Shown here piece after piece: positions 48,178 to 57,788 of a DNA stretch of 64,000 bases (its first letter is position 1; every line of letters begins with the position of its first letter). The stretch lies in assembly GCA_036557665.1 (NCBI GenBank), contig DATBHG010000106.1:62001-126000 (forward strand). Reading direction: 5' to 3'. The notes beneath the pieces are model-generated. The model had not been told where the DNA came from. It saw nothing but the letters and a program-made list of their open reading frames with translations, and ran no database searches. The translations under genes were made by a program, and so were the position numbers. This DNA is from VAZQ01 sp036557665. GTDB taxonomy: Bacteria > Pseudomonadota > Alphaproteobacteria > Rhizobiales > Xanthobacteraceae.

Positions 48178-50013
48178 ATGTTCGAAGCTCGTTTTCAGTC
48201 ATTCGAGGATACGGTCACGTGCGCTGCAGCCGGGCCGCGGATCAAGTCGCTGCGCACCGAGCTCGCCCACCACGATCTTTCCGGCTTTATCGTGCCGCGC
48301 GCCGACCGGCACCAGAACGAATATGTGCCGGCTTGCGAGGAGCGGCTCGCGTGGTTGACCGGGTTTAGCGGCTCCGGCGGTACGGCCGTCATCCTCCTGG
48401 AATGCGCCGCGCTTTTCGTGGACGGCCGCTACACTCTCCAGGCGCGCCAACAGGTCGATAGCTCATTATACGCCATAGAGCATCTGGTGGAGAGCCCGCC
48501 GGACAAATGGCTGGAGCGCAATCTCTCCCAAACCGATCGGCTAGGCTACGATCCCTGGCTGCATACGGTGGCCGGCGCCGAGCGCATCGCCAACGCCTGC
48601 GCCGCGGTCGGCGCTACCCTGGTTCCGGTTCTCTCCAATCCGATCGACGCGATATGGACCGACCGACCGCCGCCGCCACTCGGCCCCGTTACGGTGCACG
48701 ACCTGCGGTTCGCGGGCGAGCCGGCTGAGCACAAACTGTCTCGGATTACTGCCGAGCTCGCCACATCGCGCGCAGACGCGCTCGTCGTTTCCGATCCCCA
48801 GGCGGTCGCCTGGACGTTCAACATCCGCGGCGCCGACGTAGCCCATACTCCTTTGCCGCTTTCTTTCGCGATCGTTCCAAGAGAGGGTCGGCCGTCGGTC
48901 TACGTCGATGCTCGCAAGCTCTCGAATTCGGCGCGCCGCTACCTCGAAATATTTGCCGACGTGCACGAGCCCGCCGATTTCGAGCAGGCACTGGTCGCGC
49001 TCGGGCAACAACACAAGACTGTGCGCATCGATCGGGCGACTGCTGCCGATGCACTTGCCCGAAATGTCAAGATCGGCGGCGGCACCGTTGCGCAGGGGAG
49101 CGATCCGGTCGCGCTCATGAAGGCGGTAAAAAACGAGGTGGAGATCGCAGGCGCGCGTGCCGCGCACATTCGGGACGGTGCCGCGGTCGTGCGATTTCTG
49201 TCGTGGCTCGAGCAGGAGAGCCACGATCGGCAGCTGACCGAGATAGATGCGGTGGCGGCGCTTGAAAGCTTCCGGCGCGATACCGGCGCGCTCAAGGACA
49301 TATCCTTTCCCACTATCGCGGGCGCGGGTCCCGATGGCGCAATCGTGCATTATCGGGTCACCAACAGGACCAATCGCGCGATTGCACCCGGCGATCTGTT
49401 CCTCATCGACTCCGGCGGGCAATACGAGGACGGGACCACCGATATCACGCGCACGACTGCCGTGGGTGAGCCGAGCATGGAAATGCGCTCTCGCTTCACG
49501 CGGGTGCTCAAGGGGCATATTGCGATTGCACGCGCGGTGTTTCCCGACGGCACGACCGGCGCGCAGCTCGATTCCTTTGCGCGTCGATATCTGTGGGAGG
49601 CCGGTCTCGATTTCGACCATGGCACCGGGCACGGCGTGGGCAGCTACCTGTCCGTGCACGAAGGGCCTGCCCGAATCTCAAAGCTGGGCGCCGCCGCTCT
49701 CAAACGCGGCATGATCCTGTCGAACGAGCCGGGCTATTACAAGGAAGGCGCCTACGGCATCCGGATCGAGAACCTGCAGCTGGTGATCGAGGCGCCTGCG
49801 GTGCCGTACGCGGAAAAGCCGCTCAACGCGTTCGAGCCGCTCACGCTGGCACCCATCGACCAACGGCTCATCGTGGCGCAAATGCTCGATCCCGAAGAGC
49901 GCATCTGGCTGGATCTATATCATTCGCGCGTGATGGAGACCTTGTCCCCGATTCTCGACGCGCGGACCGCAGCCTGGCTTTCAGCGGCAACCCGTCCGCT
50001 TGATCGCTCCTGA
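48178..50013 (+). CDS. pepP: Xaa-Pro aminopeptidase, M24B family, three-domain type, 611 aa
   Basis: Removes N-terminal residues preceding proline. Two creatinase-like N-terminal domains (about 10-140 and 160-310; FIVPRADRHQNEYVPACEERLAWLTGFSGSGGTA is typical) precede the pita-bread domain. Metal ligands are visible: Asp in LIDSGGQYEDGTTDITRT, His in DHGTGHGVGSYLSVHEGP, Glu in SNEPGYYKEGAYGIRIEN and the final ENLQLV region. Length fits the eukaryote-like XPNPEP1 form common in alphaproteobacteria. Cytoplasmic, no signal. The MFS gene follows after 15 bp, likely in one operon. Gene symbol by functional analogy. Confidence 0.93.
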   Translation: MFEARFQSFEDTVTCAAAGPRIKSLRTELAHHDLSGFIVPRADRHQNEYVPACEERLAWLTGFSGSGGTAVILLECAALFVDGRYTLQARQQVDSSLYAIEHLVESPPDKWLERNLSQTDRLGYDPWLHTVAGAERIANACAAVGATLVPVLSNPIDAIWTDRPPPPLGPVTVHDLRFAGEPAEHKLSRITAELATSRADALVVSDPQAVAWTFNIRGADVAHTPLPLSFAIVPREGRPSVYVDARKLSNSARRYLEIFADVHEPADFEQALVALGQQHKTVRIDRATAADALARNVKIGGGTVAQGSDPVALMKAVKNEVEIAGARAAHIRDGAAVVRFLSWLEQESHDRQLTEIDAVAALESFRRDTGALKDISFPTIAGAGPDGAIVHYRVTNRTNRAIAPGDLFLIDSGGQYEDGTTDITRTTAVGEPSMEMRSRFTRVLKGHIAIARAVFPDGTTGAQLDSFARRYLWEAGLDFDHGTGHGVGSYLSVHEGPARISKLGAAALKRGMILSNEPGYYKEGAYGIRIENLQLVIEAPAVPYAEKPLNAFEPLTLAPIDQRLIVAQMLDPEERIWLDLYHSRVMETLSPILDARTAAWLSAATRPLDRS

Positions 50014-50028
50014 ATCGGCAAGCGCGAC

Positions 50029-51261
50029 TTGGCCGCAGCAACATCCGACGAGGATCGGCCGGTGACGCGCCGCGCCCGGCTGCGCTTGCTGACATTGCTC
50101 ATCGCAATGACCGGCGTGAGCTCGCTGTCGCTCAACATCCTGGTGCCGGCCATTCCCAGCATGGTGACGCGATTTGCGACGGACCCGAGCAATGTCCAGC
50201 TCACGGTATCGCTGTACTTGACCGGGCTTGCGGTTTCACAGTTGGTGTTCGGCCCCTTGTCGGATCGCTTTGGCCGGCGGCCGGTCGTGCTCACCGGACT
50301 TGCCTTGGCGAGCATTGCGAGCACGTTTGCGATATTCGCTAACACGATTGCCAGCCTGGTCGCGTGGCGAGTGACGCAATCGCTCGGCGCTTCCACCGGC
50401 CAGGTGATCGGTCGCGCAATCATCCGCGATCTCTACGAGCGTGAACGCGCGGCCTCGATGATCGGTCTGGTGACCTCGGTCGTGGTGCTGATGCCTATGG
50501 CGGCTCCGATGATCGGCGGCATCCTCGACACTCTGTTCGGCTGGGAATCGATATTCATTTTCTCAGCATGTTTGGCGGGAGGCATTTTCATCTGGGCGGC
50601 GATCGCCCTGCCCGAGACCCGCGTGAACGCGGCTGCGAAAAGTGGCCGCAAGCAATTTGCATCCGATCTTCGTGGGCTTGCCGAAAACCCGGTGTTTTTC
50701 GGCTACGCGCTGTGTGCCGGATTCGGCTCGGCGCCATTCTTCTGCTTTCTCGGCGGCGTTCCGTACGTCGCCGTGACCATGCTGGGGCGCACCTCGGCGG
50801 AATATGGCGCTTGGTTCTTTCTGCCTTCGATCGGCTTCATGTCGGGCAACTTTCTGGTATCGCGACTTACCGTCCGGTTCGGAATCGACGCCCTGATCTG
50901 GTGGGGAATTGCGCTCACTGTTATCGGTTGTCTCGCCAGCGCGGCGCTCTATGTCGCGCTTCCGGGCTGGGAGATGGCGACGATCTTCCTTCCGCAGATC
51001 GTAGTCGGAATAGGCAACGGTTTGTTATTGCCCACCGCCATTGCCGGCGCCGTCAGCATACGGCCGCAGGTTGCGGGCACCGCCTCGGGGATGACCGGAT
51101 TCGTTCAGATGATGATCGGAGCCGCGGGGGCGCAGCTGTCCGGCCAGATGCTTGCCGGAGCCTCGACCGCCATGCCGCTGCTGCTTTTGATGCTGTTCTT
51201 CGGGATTGCCACCGGGACGGTAGTGTTGATCCTGGTCACGCGGCGTTCAGCCGGACGATAG
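50029..51261 (+). CDS. Bcr/CflA-family MFS drug exporter, 410 aa
   Basis: Twelve-helix drug:proton antiporter. N-terminal SSLSLNILVPAIPSMVTRFATDPSNVQLTVSLYLTGLAVSQLVFGPLSDRFGRRPVVL combines helix 1-2 features of Bcr/CflA with motif A (GPLSDRFGRRP). RVTQSLGASTGQVIGRAIIRDLYE is the family's helix 4-5 motif. TTG start at 50029, 15 bp after the aminopeptidase gene. Substrates are not predictable; chloramphenicol, bicyclomycin or sulfonamides are typical for the family. Confidence 0.92.
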   Translation: MAAATSDEDRPVTRRARLRLLTLLIAMTGVSSLSLNILVPAIPSMVTRFATDPSNVQLTVSLYLTGLAVSQLVFGPLSDRFGRRPVVLTGLALASIASTFAIFANTIASLVAWRVTQSLGASTGQVIGRAIIRDLYERERAASMIGLVTSVVVLMPMAAPMIGGILDTLFGWESIFIFSACLAGGIFIWAAIALPETRVNAAAKSGRKQFASDLRGLAENPVFFGYALCAGFGSAPFFCFLGGVPYVAVTMLGRTSAEYGAWFFLPSIGFMSGNFLVSRLTVRFGIDALIWWGIALTVIGCLASAALYVALPGWEMATIFLPQIVVGIGNGLLLPTAIAGAVSIRPQVAGTASGMTGFVQMMIGAAGAQLSGQMLAGASTAMPLLLLMLFFGIATGTVVLILVTRRSAGR

Positions 51262-51569
51262 CGCTCCCCGTTTGCAAGTAGCAGCCGCCTGAGACGATCA
51301 ACCGACAGATAACATTCGAGATGAACCGCGTGCGCTGCGGCCATGACCACATCACCTTCAGATACTTTGAAAACCCGGATGGGAGTGCTCGTCGCTGTTG
51401 TCTTGTGATCGATATTTCACATCAGTATTGATAAAAGCGCCAGGATCCACAGCGATACCGTGCGCGATATCGCCGCCCTTGCGCGGTCAAGCTAGACACG
51501 CCGAGCAAATGGAACCTGACGCACCCCGCGGCGTTGTTCCCCGCACATGCATCGGAATGAGGCGACGCC
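51262..51569. other. Intergenic region upstream of the DUF3309 gene (308 bp)
   Basis: No supported gene. The segment is locally A+T-richer around 51400-51440 (GATCGATATTTCACATCAGT, TTGATAAAAG), which may include the promoter of the small DUF3309 gene, but no convincing -35/-10 pair was fixed. Confidence 0.35.
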
Positions 51570-51725
51570 ATGCTTACCACGATTCTCATTATCATACTGA
51601 TACTTGCGCTGATCGGTGCGCTCCCCACCTGGGGCTACAGCCGAAGCTGGGGCTACGGGCCCGGCGGCGGGCTTGGACTGATTCTGCTCATCATTATCGT
51701 GCTCGCTCTGACCGGCCGCATCTGA
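51570..51725 (+). CDS. DUF3309 small membrane protein, 51 aa
   Basis: Sequence MLTTILIIILILALIGALPTW, then GYSRSWGYGPGGGLGLILLIIIVLALTG: two hydrophobic helices separated by an aromatic Gly-rich turn, the hallmark of the DUF3309 family widespread in Proteobacteria. GAGG at 51559-51562 is suitably placed before the ATG. Probably inner-membrane. Function unknown; members are often associated with stress-responsive loci. Monocistronic, convergent with ligA. Confidence 0.85.
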   Translation: MLTTILIIILILALIGALPTWGYSRSWGYGPGGGLGLILLIIIVLALTGRI

Positions 51726-51791
51726 CGATCACACCGCGTGTACGGCTACCGAGCTGCGGTGTTGCGTTCTGCCCGGCCAAATGGCCTGTAG

Positions 51792-51814
51792 GGGGCGGCT
51801 TTAAAACCCGCCCC
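51792..51814. terminator. Hairpin between DUF3309 gene and ligA
   Basis: GGGGCGG (51792-51798) pairs with CCGCCCC (51808-51814) around the loop CTTTAAAAC, between two convergent genes. The small palindrome GGCCAAATGGCC precedes it. Likely terminator for the DUF3309 transcript, possibly for both. Confidence 0.5.
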
Positions 51815-51884
51815 TGACATCGGAGATGCGGACTTTTTGTTTGAAGATGGCCCCTTGGTGGCTCATCGGATGCTGCATTAGCCG

Positions 51885-53996
51885 TTACCGTTTCTCTCCT
51901 GCCAGATCGAACCATTCATCCTCGGTGAGAACGGTCACGCCGGCCTCTCTCGCTTTTGCCAGCTTCGAGCCGGCACCGGGGCCGGCGACGACGTAATCCG
52001 TCTTTTTCGAAACCGAGCCGGCCACTTTGGCGCCCAGGCGCTCGGCCATGGCTTTGGCTTCGTCGCGCGTCATCTTTTCCAATGAGCCGGTGAACACGAC
52101 GGTCTTGCCGGCGACCGCCGAATCGGAGGCCGGCCTCTCGGCCTCGACAATGTCGGACATCTCCGTCGTGAGCCGCTCGACAATGCCACGGTTGTGGCTC
52201 TCGCCGAAATAGGCTGCGATGGCGTCTATTACCGTGCCGCCGATCTGATCGATATTGTCCATCTCCGCTCGCGTCTCGCCATCGTCCGCGGCGACGGCGC
52301 GAGAGGCCCGGTGAAATGCCTGCCAGGATCCGTATGCGCGCGCGAGGGCCCGTGCCGTCGTCTCGCCTACGTGCCGGATGCCGAGCGCATAGATGAACCG
52401 TTCCAGGGAAATCTGCCGTCGCTGCCGGATGGCGTTGAACAGGTTGCGTACCGATACTCCGCCAAAACCTTCGTGCTCCTCCAGACGAATCTCTGCGTTT
52501 CGCCGCTCAAGGCTAAAAATGTCCGCGGGCTCACGCACCCATCCCTTCTCATAAAACAGCTCGATCTGTTTTTCGCCCAGTCCCTCGATATCGAAGGCAC
52601 GCCTCGAGACGAAATGTTTCAGATGCTCTATCCGCTGAAACGGACATGCGAGCTCCCCGCTGCAGTGAGAGCGCGCGCCCTCCTGCCCACCGGTGATCGC
52701 TTCGCGCACGACCGCCGTCTTCAACGGACATGGACAGGTTTTTGGAAACCGGTAAGGCCTGGACCCTCTCGGCCTGCTCTCCACGACTCCAAGCACTTGC
52801 GGTATGACGTCGCCGGCACGCTGGATCGTCACCGTATCGCCGATGCGCACGCCGAGACGCTCGATCTCGTCCTCGTTGTGCAGTGTTGCGTTAGACACCA
52901 CCACCCCGCCGACAGTGACCGGCTCGAGGCGGGCAATAGGCGTGAGCGCGCCGGTACGTCCCACCTGGATATCTATCGCTTTTACGATTGTGGTTGCTTT
53001 CTCGGCCGGAAACTTGTGCGCGATCGCCCAGCGAGGATTGCGTGACACAAAACCGAGCCGTCGCTGCCAATCGAGGCGATCGACCTTGTAGACAACCCCG
53101 TCGATGTCGTAGCCGAGCGTCGCGCGACGGCTCTCCAGATCTCGATGGAACGCGAGAAGCTCCTCGACTTTGTGGCACACTCGCGTGAGCGGGTTCGTCT
53201 TGAAGCCTGCCCGCTCGAACCATTTCAGCATCGCGGATTGGGTCTGGGCGGGGACGCGCGACATCTCGCCGTAGGAGTAGGCGAAAAAACGCAGGGGGCG
53301 CGAGGCCGTGATGGAAGAATCAAGCTGCCGCAGCGAGCCCGCCGCCGCATTGCGCGGGTTCGCAAATATCTGCTTTCCTTGCTTCTCCTGGCGTTGATTG
53401 AGGGCCGCAAAATCGGCATGGCTCATGTAGACTTCGCCGCGGATCTCGCAGATTTCGGGGACATCGGGGCCGCTAAGTCGGTTGGGAATATCCTTGATTG
53501 TGGCGACATTGGCGGTGACGTCCTCGCCTTCAAAACCGTCCCCTCGGGTCGCGCCATTTTCGAGCCGCCCATCCTGATAGCGCAGCGTGCAGGAGAGGCC
53601 GTCGATCTTGGGCTCTGCGACGACCGCGGTTTTCTCATCCGAGGAAAGCCGTAGAAACCGCCGCACGCGCTCGACGAACTCCGCCACCTCGTCATCGGAA
53701 AAAGCATTTCCGAGGGAGAGCATAGGTACGGCATGGCGGATCTTGGCGAATTTTTGCGCCGGCGGCGCGCCGACGCGGCGTGAGGGCGAATCCGGCCGTA
53801 CGAGGTCAGGAAAGCGCTGCTCGATTGCGTCGTTGCGGCGCCGCAGCGCATCGTAGACGGCATCCGAAACAGCCGGGGCATCGTCCTGATAGTAGCGTCT
53901 GTCGTGGTCGGTTATCTCGGCTGCAAGCCGCTTCAGCTCGGCCTTGGCCTGCGCGGCGTTGAGCTTATCGATCGGAATGGAGCTCGTATCAGACAC
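51885..53996 (-). CDS. ligA: NAD-dependent DNA ligase, 703 aa
   Basis: Seals nicks using NAD+. Domains in order: Ia (YYQDDAPAVSDAVYDALRRR), adenylation domain with AEPKIDGLSCTLRY (catalytic Lys near 128) and ANPRNAAAGSLRQLD, OB fold (RTGALTPIARLEPV, IERLGVRIGDTVTIQRAGDVIP), zinc finger with Cys in CPCPLK and CSGELACPFQ, helix-hairpin-helix (IYALGIRHVGETTARALA) and C-terminal BRCT (about 620-700; AGKTVVFTGSLEKMTRDEAKAMAERLG). Full length. The zinc finger carries a somewhat longer than usual loop between Cys pairs, as in other Rhizobiales. Starts 7 bp after recN. Confidence 0.97.
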   Translation of the reverse strand: MSDTSSIPIDKLNAAQAKAELKRLAAEITDHDRRYYQDDAPAVSDAVYDALRRRNDAIEQRFPDLVRPDSPSRRVGAPPAQKFAKIRHAVPMLSLGNAFSDDEVAEFVERVRRFLRLSSDEKTAVVAEPKIDGLSCTLRYQDGRLENGATRGDGFEGEDVTANVATIKDIPNRLSGPDVPEICEIRGEVYMSHADFAALNQRQEKQGKQIFANPRNAAAGSLRQLDSSITASRPLRFFAYSYGEMSRVPAQTQSAMLKWFERAGFKTNPLTRVCHKVEELLAFHRDLESRRATLGYDIDGVVYKVDRLDWQRRLGFVSRNPRWAIAHKFPAEKATTIVKAIDIQVGRTGALTPIARLEPVTVGGVVVSNATLHNEDEIERLGVRIGDTVTIQRAGDVIPQVLGVVESRPRGSRPYRFPKTCPCPLKTAVVREAITGGQEGARSHCSGELACPFQRIEHLKHFVSRRAFDIEGLGEKQIELFYEKGWVREPADIFSLERRNAEIRLEEHEGFGGVSVRNLFNAIRQRRQISLERFIYALGIRHVGETTARALARAYGSWQAFHRASRAVAADDGETRAEMDNIDQIGGTVIDAIAAYFGESHNRGIVERLTTEMSDIVEAERPASDSAVAGKTVVFTGSLEKMTRDEAKAMAERLGAKVAGSVSKKTDYVVAGPGAGSKLAKAREAGVTVLTEDEWFDLAGEKR

Positions 53997-54003
53997 TTTG
54001 CGA

Positions 54004-55674
54004 TCAGCTTGCAGCCCGGATCAGCCGTTCGGCAGCGGCTCTGGCCTCCGGCGTGATCTCGGCGCCTGCGAGCATGCGCGCAATCTCCTCCTGGCGCCGC
54101 GCGGCGGCAAGCTCGCTCACGCGAGTGGCGACACGCTTGCCTTTTTCGACCGCGCTTTTGCTGATCAGATAATGGCGATCCGCACGCGCAGCTACCTGGG
54201 GCGCATGCGTCACCGCGATCACCTGGCTCTGCCGGGCAAGCCGCGCCAGGCGCGCTCCGATGGCGTCCGCCACTGCGCCGCCCGCGCCGCTATCGATCTC
54301 GTCGAAGACGAGCGTGGGCGCCGACCCGCGGTCTGCCAGCACCACCTTGAGCGCCAACAGGAAGCGAGCGAGCTCCCCGCCGGAGGCAACCTTCATCAAC
54401 GGGCCGGGTCTGCTGCCAGGGTTGGTTCTTACCCAGAACTCTATGCGATCAAGGCCGTGAGGCCCGCCCCCGTCCGGCTCGCTCACGACCTCGACCGAGA
54501 ATCGCGCACGCTCCAGGCGCAGCGGCCTGAGCTCGACGTCAACGGCCCGCGCCAGCGTTTCCGCAGCGCGCTTTCGCGCGTCGGAAACCGCGCTTGCCGC
54601 CTTGCGGTAGCGCTCGTCTGCCTCTCGGCTCGCGCTTTCCAGGGCCGAAACCCGCTCCGCACTCGCATCGATGAGGCGAAGCTCCGCCGCGTAGCGCGCG
54701 GCCGCCCCGCCAAGCTCATCGACCGGCACATTATATTTGCGCGCAGCGGCGCGCAGCGTGAACAAACGCTCCTCCATGCGTTCGAGCTCATGGGGATCGT
54801 AATGCCCCGCGTGCAATGCGGCCTCGAGGTGACCGCGAGCCTCATCGAGCGCGCGTAGAGCGGCATCGAGTGCCTTCAGCGCCGGCTCGATCAGGGAGGG
54901 AGCGTGCGTGCCGCGGCGTTCGAGCCGGCGAAGCGCTGCCGAGAGCATTGGCACGGGAGAGCGCGTCCCGGCTACCGTCTCGTGGGCGTCCCCGAGATCG
55001 GCTGCGATCTTCTCGGCCTGCATCATCAAAGCACGCTTGTCCGCGAGCGTGGTCTCCTCGCCAGGCTCAGGCGCCAAAGACGTAAGCTCCTCGACCGCGT
55101 GGCGCAGCCAATCCGCCTCGCGGCGGAGGCGCTCGACCTGATCGCGATGCGATGTAAGCTCCTCCTTCCGCGCGAGGCGCTCCTCCCAGAGTCGCTCCAC
55201 TGCGGCAGCTTCCAGCTCGAGCGACCCGAATGCATCCAGCAGCCGACGATGGGTGGAGACCTCCACGAGGGCGCGCTCGTCGTGCTGCCCATGGATCTCC
55301 ACCAGCGACCCTCCCAAGGCGCGCAGCACCTGCGCGCTCACGGGCTGGTCGTTGACAAAAGCGCGCGTGCGTCCATCGGCAAGCTGCACCCGGCGCAGGA
55401 TCAACTCGTCCTCTGCATTGATGGCGCTGCGCGCTAACAGGTCGCGCGCGGCATGACGCGGGGGTAGCTCAAATGCCGCAACCACCTGACCCTGCTCCAT
55501 GCCATGCCGCACGAGCGCGGCGTCACCCCGAGCCCCGAGGGCGAGCGCAAAAGCATCGAGCAGAATCGATTTTCCCGCGCCGGTCTCGCCGGTCAGCACC
55601 GAAAGACCGGGCGAGAGCTCAAGATCGAGCCGATCGATCAGAACGATATCGCGAATGGAGAGCCGAGCCAGCAT
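54004..55674 (-). CDS. recN: DNA repair protein RecN, 556 aa
   Basis: SMC-like ATPase for double-strand-break repair. Walker A LTGETGAGKSILLDAFALALG (about 28-48), a coiled-coil arm in the middle third rich in Glu/Arg/Leu/Ala, the ABC signature KVASGGELARFLLALK and Walker B TLVFDEIDSGAGG, then VIAVTHAPQVAARADRHYLI. All expected parts are present with normal length. It sits between bamD (110 bp) and ligA (7 bp), the conserved Rhizobiales arrangement. No LexA box was identified. Confidence 0.97.
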   Translation of the reverse strand: MLARLSIRDIVLIDRLDLELSPGLSVLTGETGAGKSILLDAFALALGARGDAALVRHGMEQGQVVAAFELPPRHAARDLLARSAINAEDELILRRVQLADGRTRAFVNDQPVSAQVLRALGGSLVEIHGQHDERALVEVSTHRRLLDAFGSLELEAAAVERLWEERLARKEELTSHRDQVERLRREADWLRHAVEELTSLAPEPGEETTLADKRALMMQAEKIAADLGDAHETVAGTRSPVPMLSAALRRLERRGTHAPSLIEPALKALDAALRALDEARGHLEAALHAGHYDPHELERMEERLFTLRAAARKYNVPVDELGGAAARYAAELRLIDASAERVSALESASREADERYRKAASAVSDARKRAAETLARAVDVELRPLRLERARFSVEVVSEPDGGGPHGLDRIEFWVRTNPGSRPGPLMKVASGGELARFLLALKVVLADRGSAPTLVFDEIDSGAGGAVADAIGARLARLARQSQVIAVTHAPQVAARADRHYLISKSAVEKGKRVATRVSELAAARRQEEIARMLAGAEITPEARAAAERLIRAAS

Positions 55675-55784
55675 GCGGGCTTCTCATTGTAGGCAATGCG
55701 GATTTGAGCAAGCGAATCGCGCCGCCAACATAAAGGCCGGAGGGCGCGGGTACAGCCCGATTCTGCAGCCTCTGTGGACGGCCT

Positions 55785-56615
55785 TTAGCTCAATCGGAAG
55801 GCTTGGCTGATCCAGGAGCCTTTGTTCTCGCTCGGCCGCAGACCCTTTGATTGCATCAGGGTATAGGCATCCTTGTACCAACGGCTTTCCGGAAAGTTGT
55901 GGCCCAGCACTGCGGCCGAGGTCTGCGCCTCATCGACGATACCGAGAGCCATGTAGGCCTCGGTCAGTCGCAGGAGGGCCTCCTCGACATGGCGCGTCCT
56001 CTGATAGCGGGTGACGACGACTTTGAAGCGGTTGATTGCACCGGTGTATTCGCGCCGCTCAAGCTCCCAGCGGCCGACCTCCATCTCCTTCCCCGCCAGC
56101 TGATCGCGAGCAACTTCGATCTTGCGTTTGGCCGCCACCGCGTATTCGGAGGTGGGATACTTGCGGACCACCTCCTCGAGGCTTTCGACCGCCTTTTCGG
56201 TGCGCGATTGATCACGCGAGATCTCCGGAATCTGATCATAATAGGAGGAGCCGATCAGGAACTGAGCGTAGGCGGCATCCGGACTGCCGGGATGCAAGGT
56301 TACGTACCGTCGCGCTGAATTTATGCAATCATCATAGGAACCCGCCTCATAATAGGCATAGGCGGACATGATCAGGGATTTCCTCGCCCACTCGGAATAG
56401 GGATGCTGGCGATCGACCTCCTCGAACTTCTTTGCCGCTTCTTTGGGGTCCTTCTTCTGATTGAGGATATAGAGTCCCTCGTTGTACAGCTTGTCCGCGG
56501 GCTCATCGGGGGCGATGGCGTCTTTGTCGAACAAACTGCAGGCACCCAGCGTCGCCGCCAGCACCAGCATGACGGCAAGCGGCGTGCCTGCCCGTGCCCT
56601 GGCCCGAAGCTTCAT
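55785..56615 (-). CDS. bamD: Outer membrane assembly lipoprotein BamD, 276 aa
   Basis: Essential part of the beta-barrel assembly machine. Signal peptide and lipobox (VLVLAATLGACSLFDKD) give a lipidated Cys; five TPR-like repeats follow (LYNEGLYILNQKKDPKEAAKKFEEVDRQHPYSEWARKSLIMSAYAYYEAG, then YAQFLIGSSYYDQIPEISRDQSRTEKAVESLEEVV-like). Length fits. Met at 56615 is used; an ATG 21 nt upstream is in frame. Downstream of lpxC with 225 bp between, so it may have its own promoter. Confidence 0.95.
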   Translation of the reverse strand: MKLRARARAGTPLAVMLVLAATLGACSLFDKDAIAPDEPADKLYNEGLYILNQKKDPKEAAKKFEEVDRQHPYSEWARKSLIMSAYAYYEAGSYDDCINSARRYVTLHPGSPDAAYAQFLIGSSYYDQIPEISRDQSRTEKAVESLEEVVRKYPTSEYAVAAKRKIEVARDQLAGKEMEVGRWELERREYTGAINRFKVVVTRYQRTRHVEEALLRLTEAYMALGIVDEAQTSAAVLGHNFPESRWYKDAYTLMQSKGLRPSENKGSWISQAFRLS

Positions 56616-56713
56616 GCTGACGCTACGCCAGTGCATGGAGTGGTGACATGCCCCTCAAACGGGATGCCGGCCCGGCCGCATCCGCGTTTTGCCCCGCATA
56701 ATCCTGCCCGAGG

Positions 56714-56747
56714 CAAAAAAATTAAGCGTACATTCCGCCCGGAATGT
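56714..56747 (-). terminator. Terminator of lpxC
   Basis: Reading leftward, ACATTCC-GGGC-GGAATGT forms a 7-bp stem (56730-56747) followed 9 nt later by a run of seven T (plus-strand A-run 56714-56720), about 94 bp after the lpxC stop. The stem is short and the T-run somewhat distant. Confidence 0.5.
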
Positions 56748-56840
56748 GGCGGGAGGCCCTACCCTGGCTCAAGCAACGGGGGACTGCGGTAAAGCGCCCG
56801 TGGGAGCGCGGCGGGTCCGCGGGGACGCCGCAGGGGCCTA

Positions 56841-57788
56841 TCAAGAGATCTCGGGTGCCAATACTGCCGCTGCCCGTGCGGCAAAGTCCGCATGCCGCGG
56901 GGTCGAGCGCAGGGGCTCCGCTTCAGTCCAGGTCCATGCGCTCCTGTCGGACATGAGCGCGTTGAGTACCGCATTGTTAAGCTTGTGACCGCCCCGCACG
57001 GATCGATAGGTCGCAAGCAACGGTCCCCCTGCAAGAGCGAGATCGCCGACTGCGTCCAGCATCTTGTGCCGCACGAACTCATCCTGGAAGCGCGTTCCTT
57101 CGGGGTTGAGGATGCGATTGTCGGTGACCACGAGCGTATTTTCGAGCGAGGCCCCCAGCGCGTACCCGGAATTCCATAACGTCGTCACATCGCGCATGAA
57201 ACCGAAAGTGCGCGCCCGCGCCAGCTCGCGGCGAAAGGTCTCCGGCTTGACGTCTAGCTCAAGCTCCTGGCGACCAATCAGCGGATGATCGAATTGAACC
57301 TGTGCCTCTACCCGAAAGCCTCGCGGATTCGGCCGGATCTCTCCGAACGCGTCCCCGAGGGCTACCCGGACAGCTTTGAGCACCCTGATATGGCGGCGGG
57401 GCTGATCGAGCGTCTCGAGGCCAACACAATCTATGGCAGCCACGAAGGGGCCGGCGCTGCCGTCCATGATCGGGGCCTCCGGACCGTCGATCTCAACCGT
57501 GGCGTTATCGACCCCTAGCCCGGAGAGTGCCGCCAAGACGTGCTCGGCTGTTGAAACGAGCGGCCCGGTCGCGTCTCCGAGGACAGTGGCGAACTCGGTC
57601 GCAGTCACTGCTCCCATCTCGACTGGTATCTCACGATGCCCACAGCCATTGATACCGGTACGGATGAAGCGCAACCCGGTATTTGCATCCGCGGGATGAA
57701 TTGTAAGCGTCACTGGCAGGCCCGAGTGCACGCCCACGCCATAGAGCACGGTGTAATCGCGCAGCGTAGTCTGCCGAGCAGCTTTCAT
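56841..57788 (-). CDS. lpxC: UDP-3-O-acyl-N-acetylglucosamine deacetylase LpxC, 315 aa
   Basis: Committed step of lipid A synthesis, zinc metalloenzyme. Visible motifs: GVGVHSGLPVTLTIHPADANTGLRF, STAEHVLAALSGLGVDNATVEIDGPEAPIMDGSA (zinc His, catalytic Glu area), FVRHKMLDAVGDLALAG (zinc His and Asp) and RGGHKLNNAVLNAL (catalytic His). Start 57788 fits the conserved N-terminus KAARQTTLRDYTV; in-frame sequence further upstream is Arg/Pro rich and unlikely. Downstream of ftsZ in the usual alphaproteobacterial order, but separated from it by 430 bp with an intervening terminator. Confidence 0.96.
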   Translation of the reverse strand: MKAARQTTLRDYTVLYGVGVHSGLPVTLTIHPADANTGLRFIRTGINGCGHREIPVEMGAVTATEFATVLGDATGPLVSTAEHVLAALSGLGVDNATVEIDGPEAPIMDGSAGPFVAAIDCVGLETLDQPRRHIRVLKAVRVALGDAFGEIRPNPRGFRVEAQVQFDHPLIGRQELELDVKPETFRRELARARTFGFMRDVTTLWNSGYALGASLENTLVVTDNRILNPEGTRFQDEFVRHKMLDAVGDLALAGGPLLATYRSVRGGHKLNNAVLNALMSDRSAWTWTEAEPLRSTPRHADFAARAAAVLAPEIS

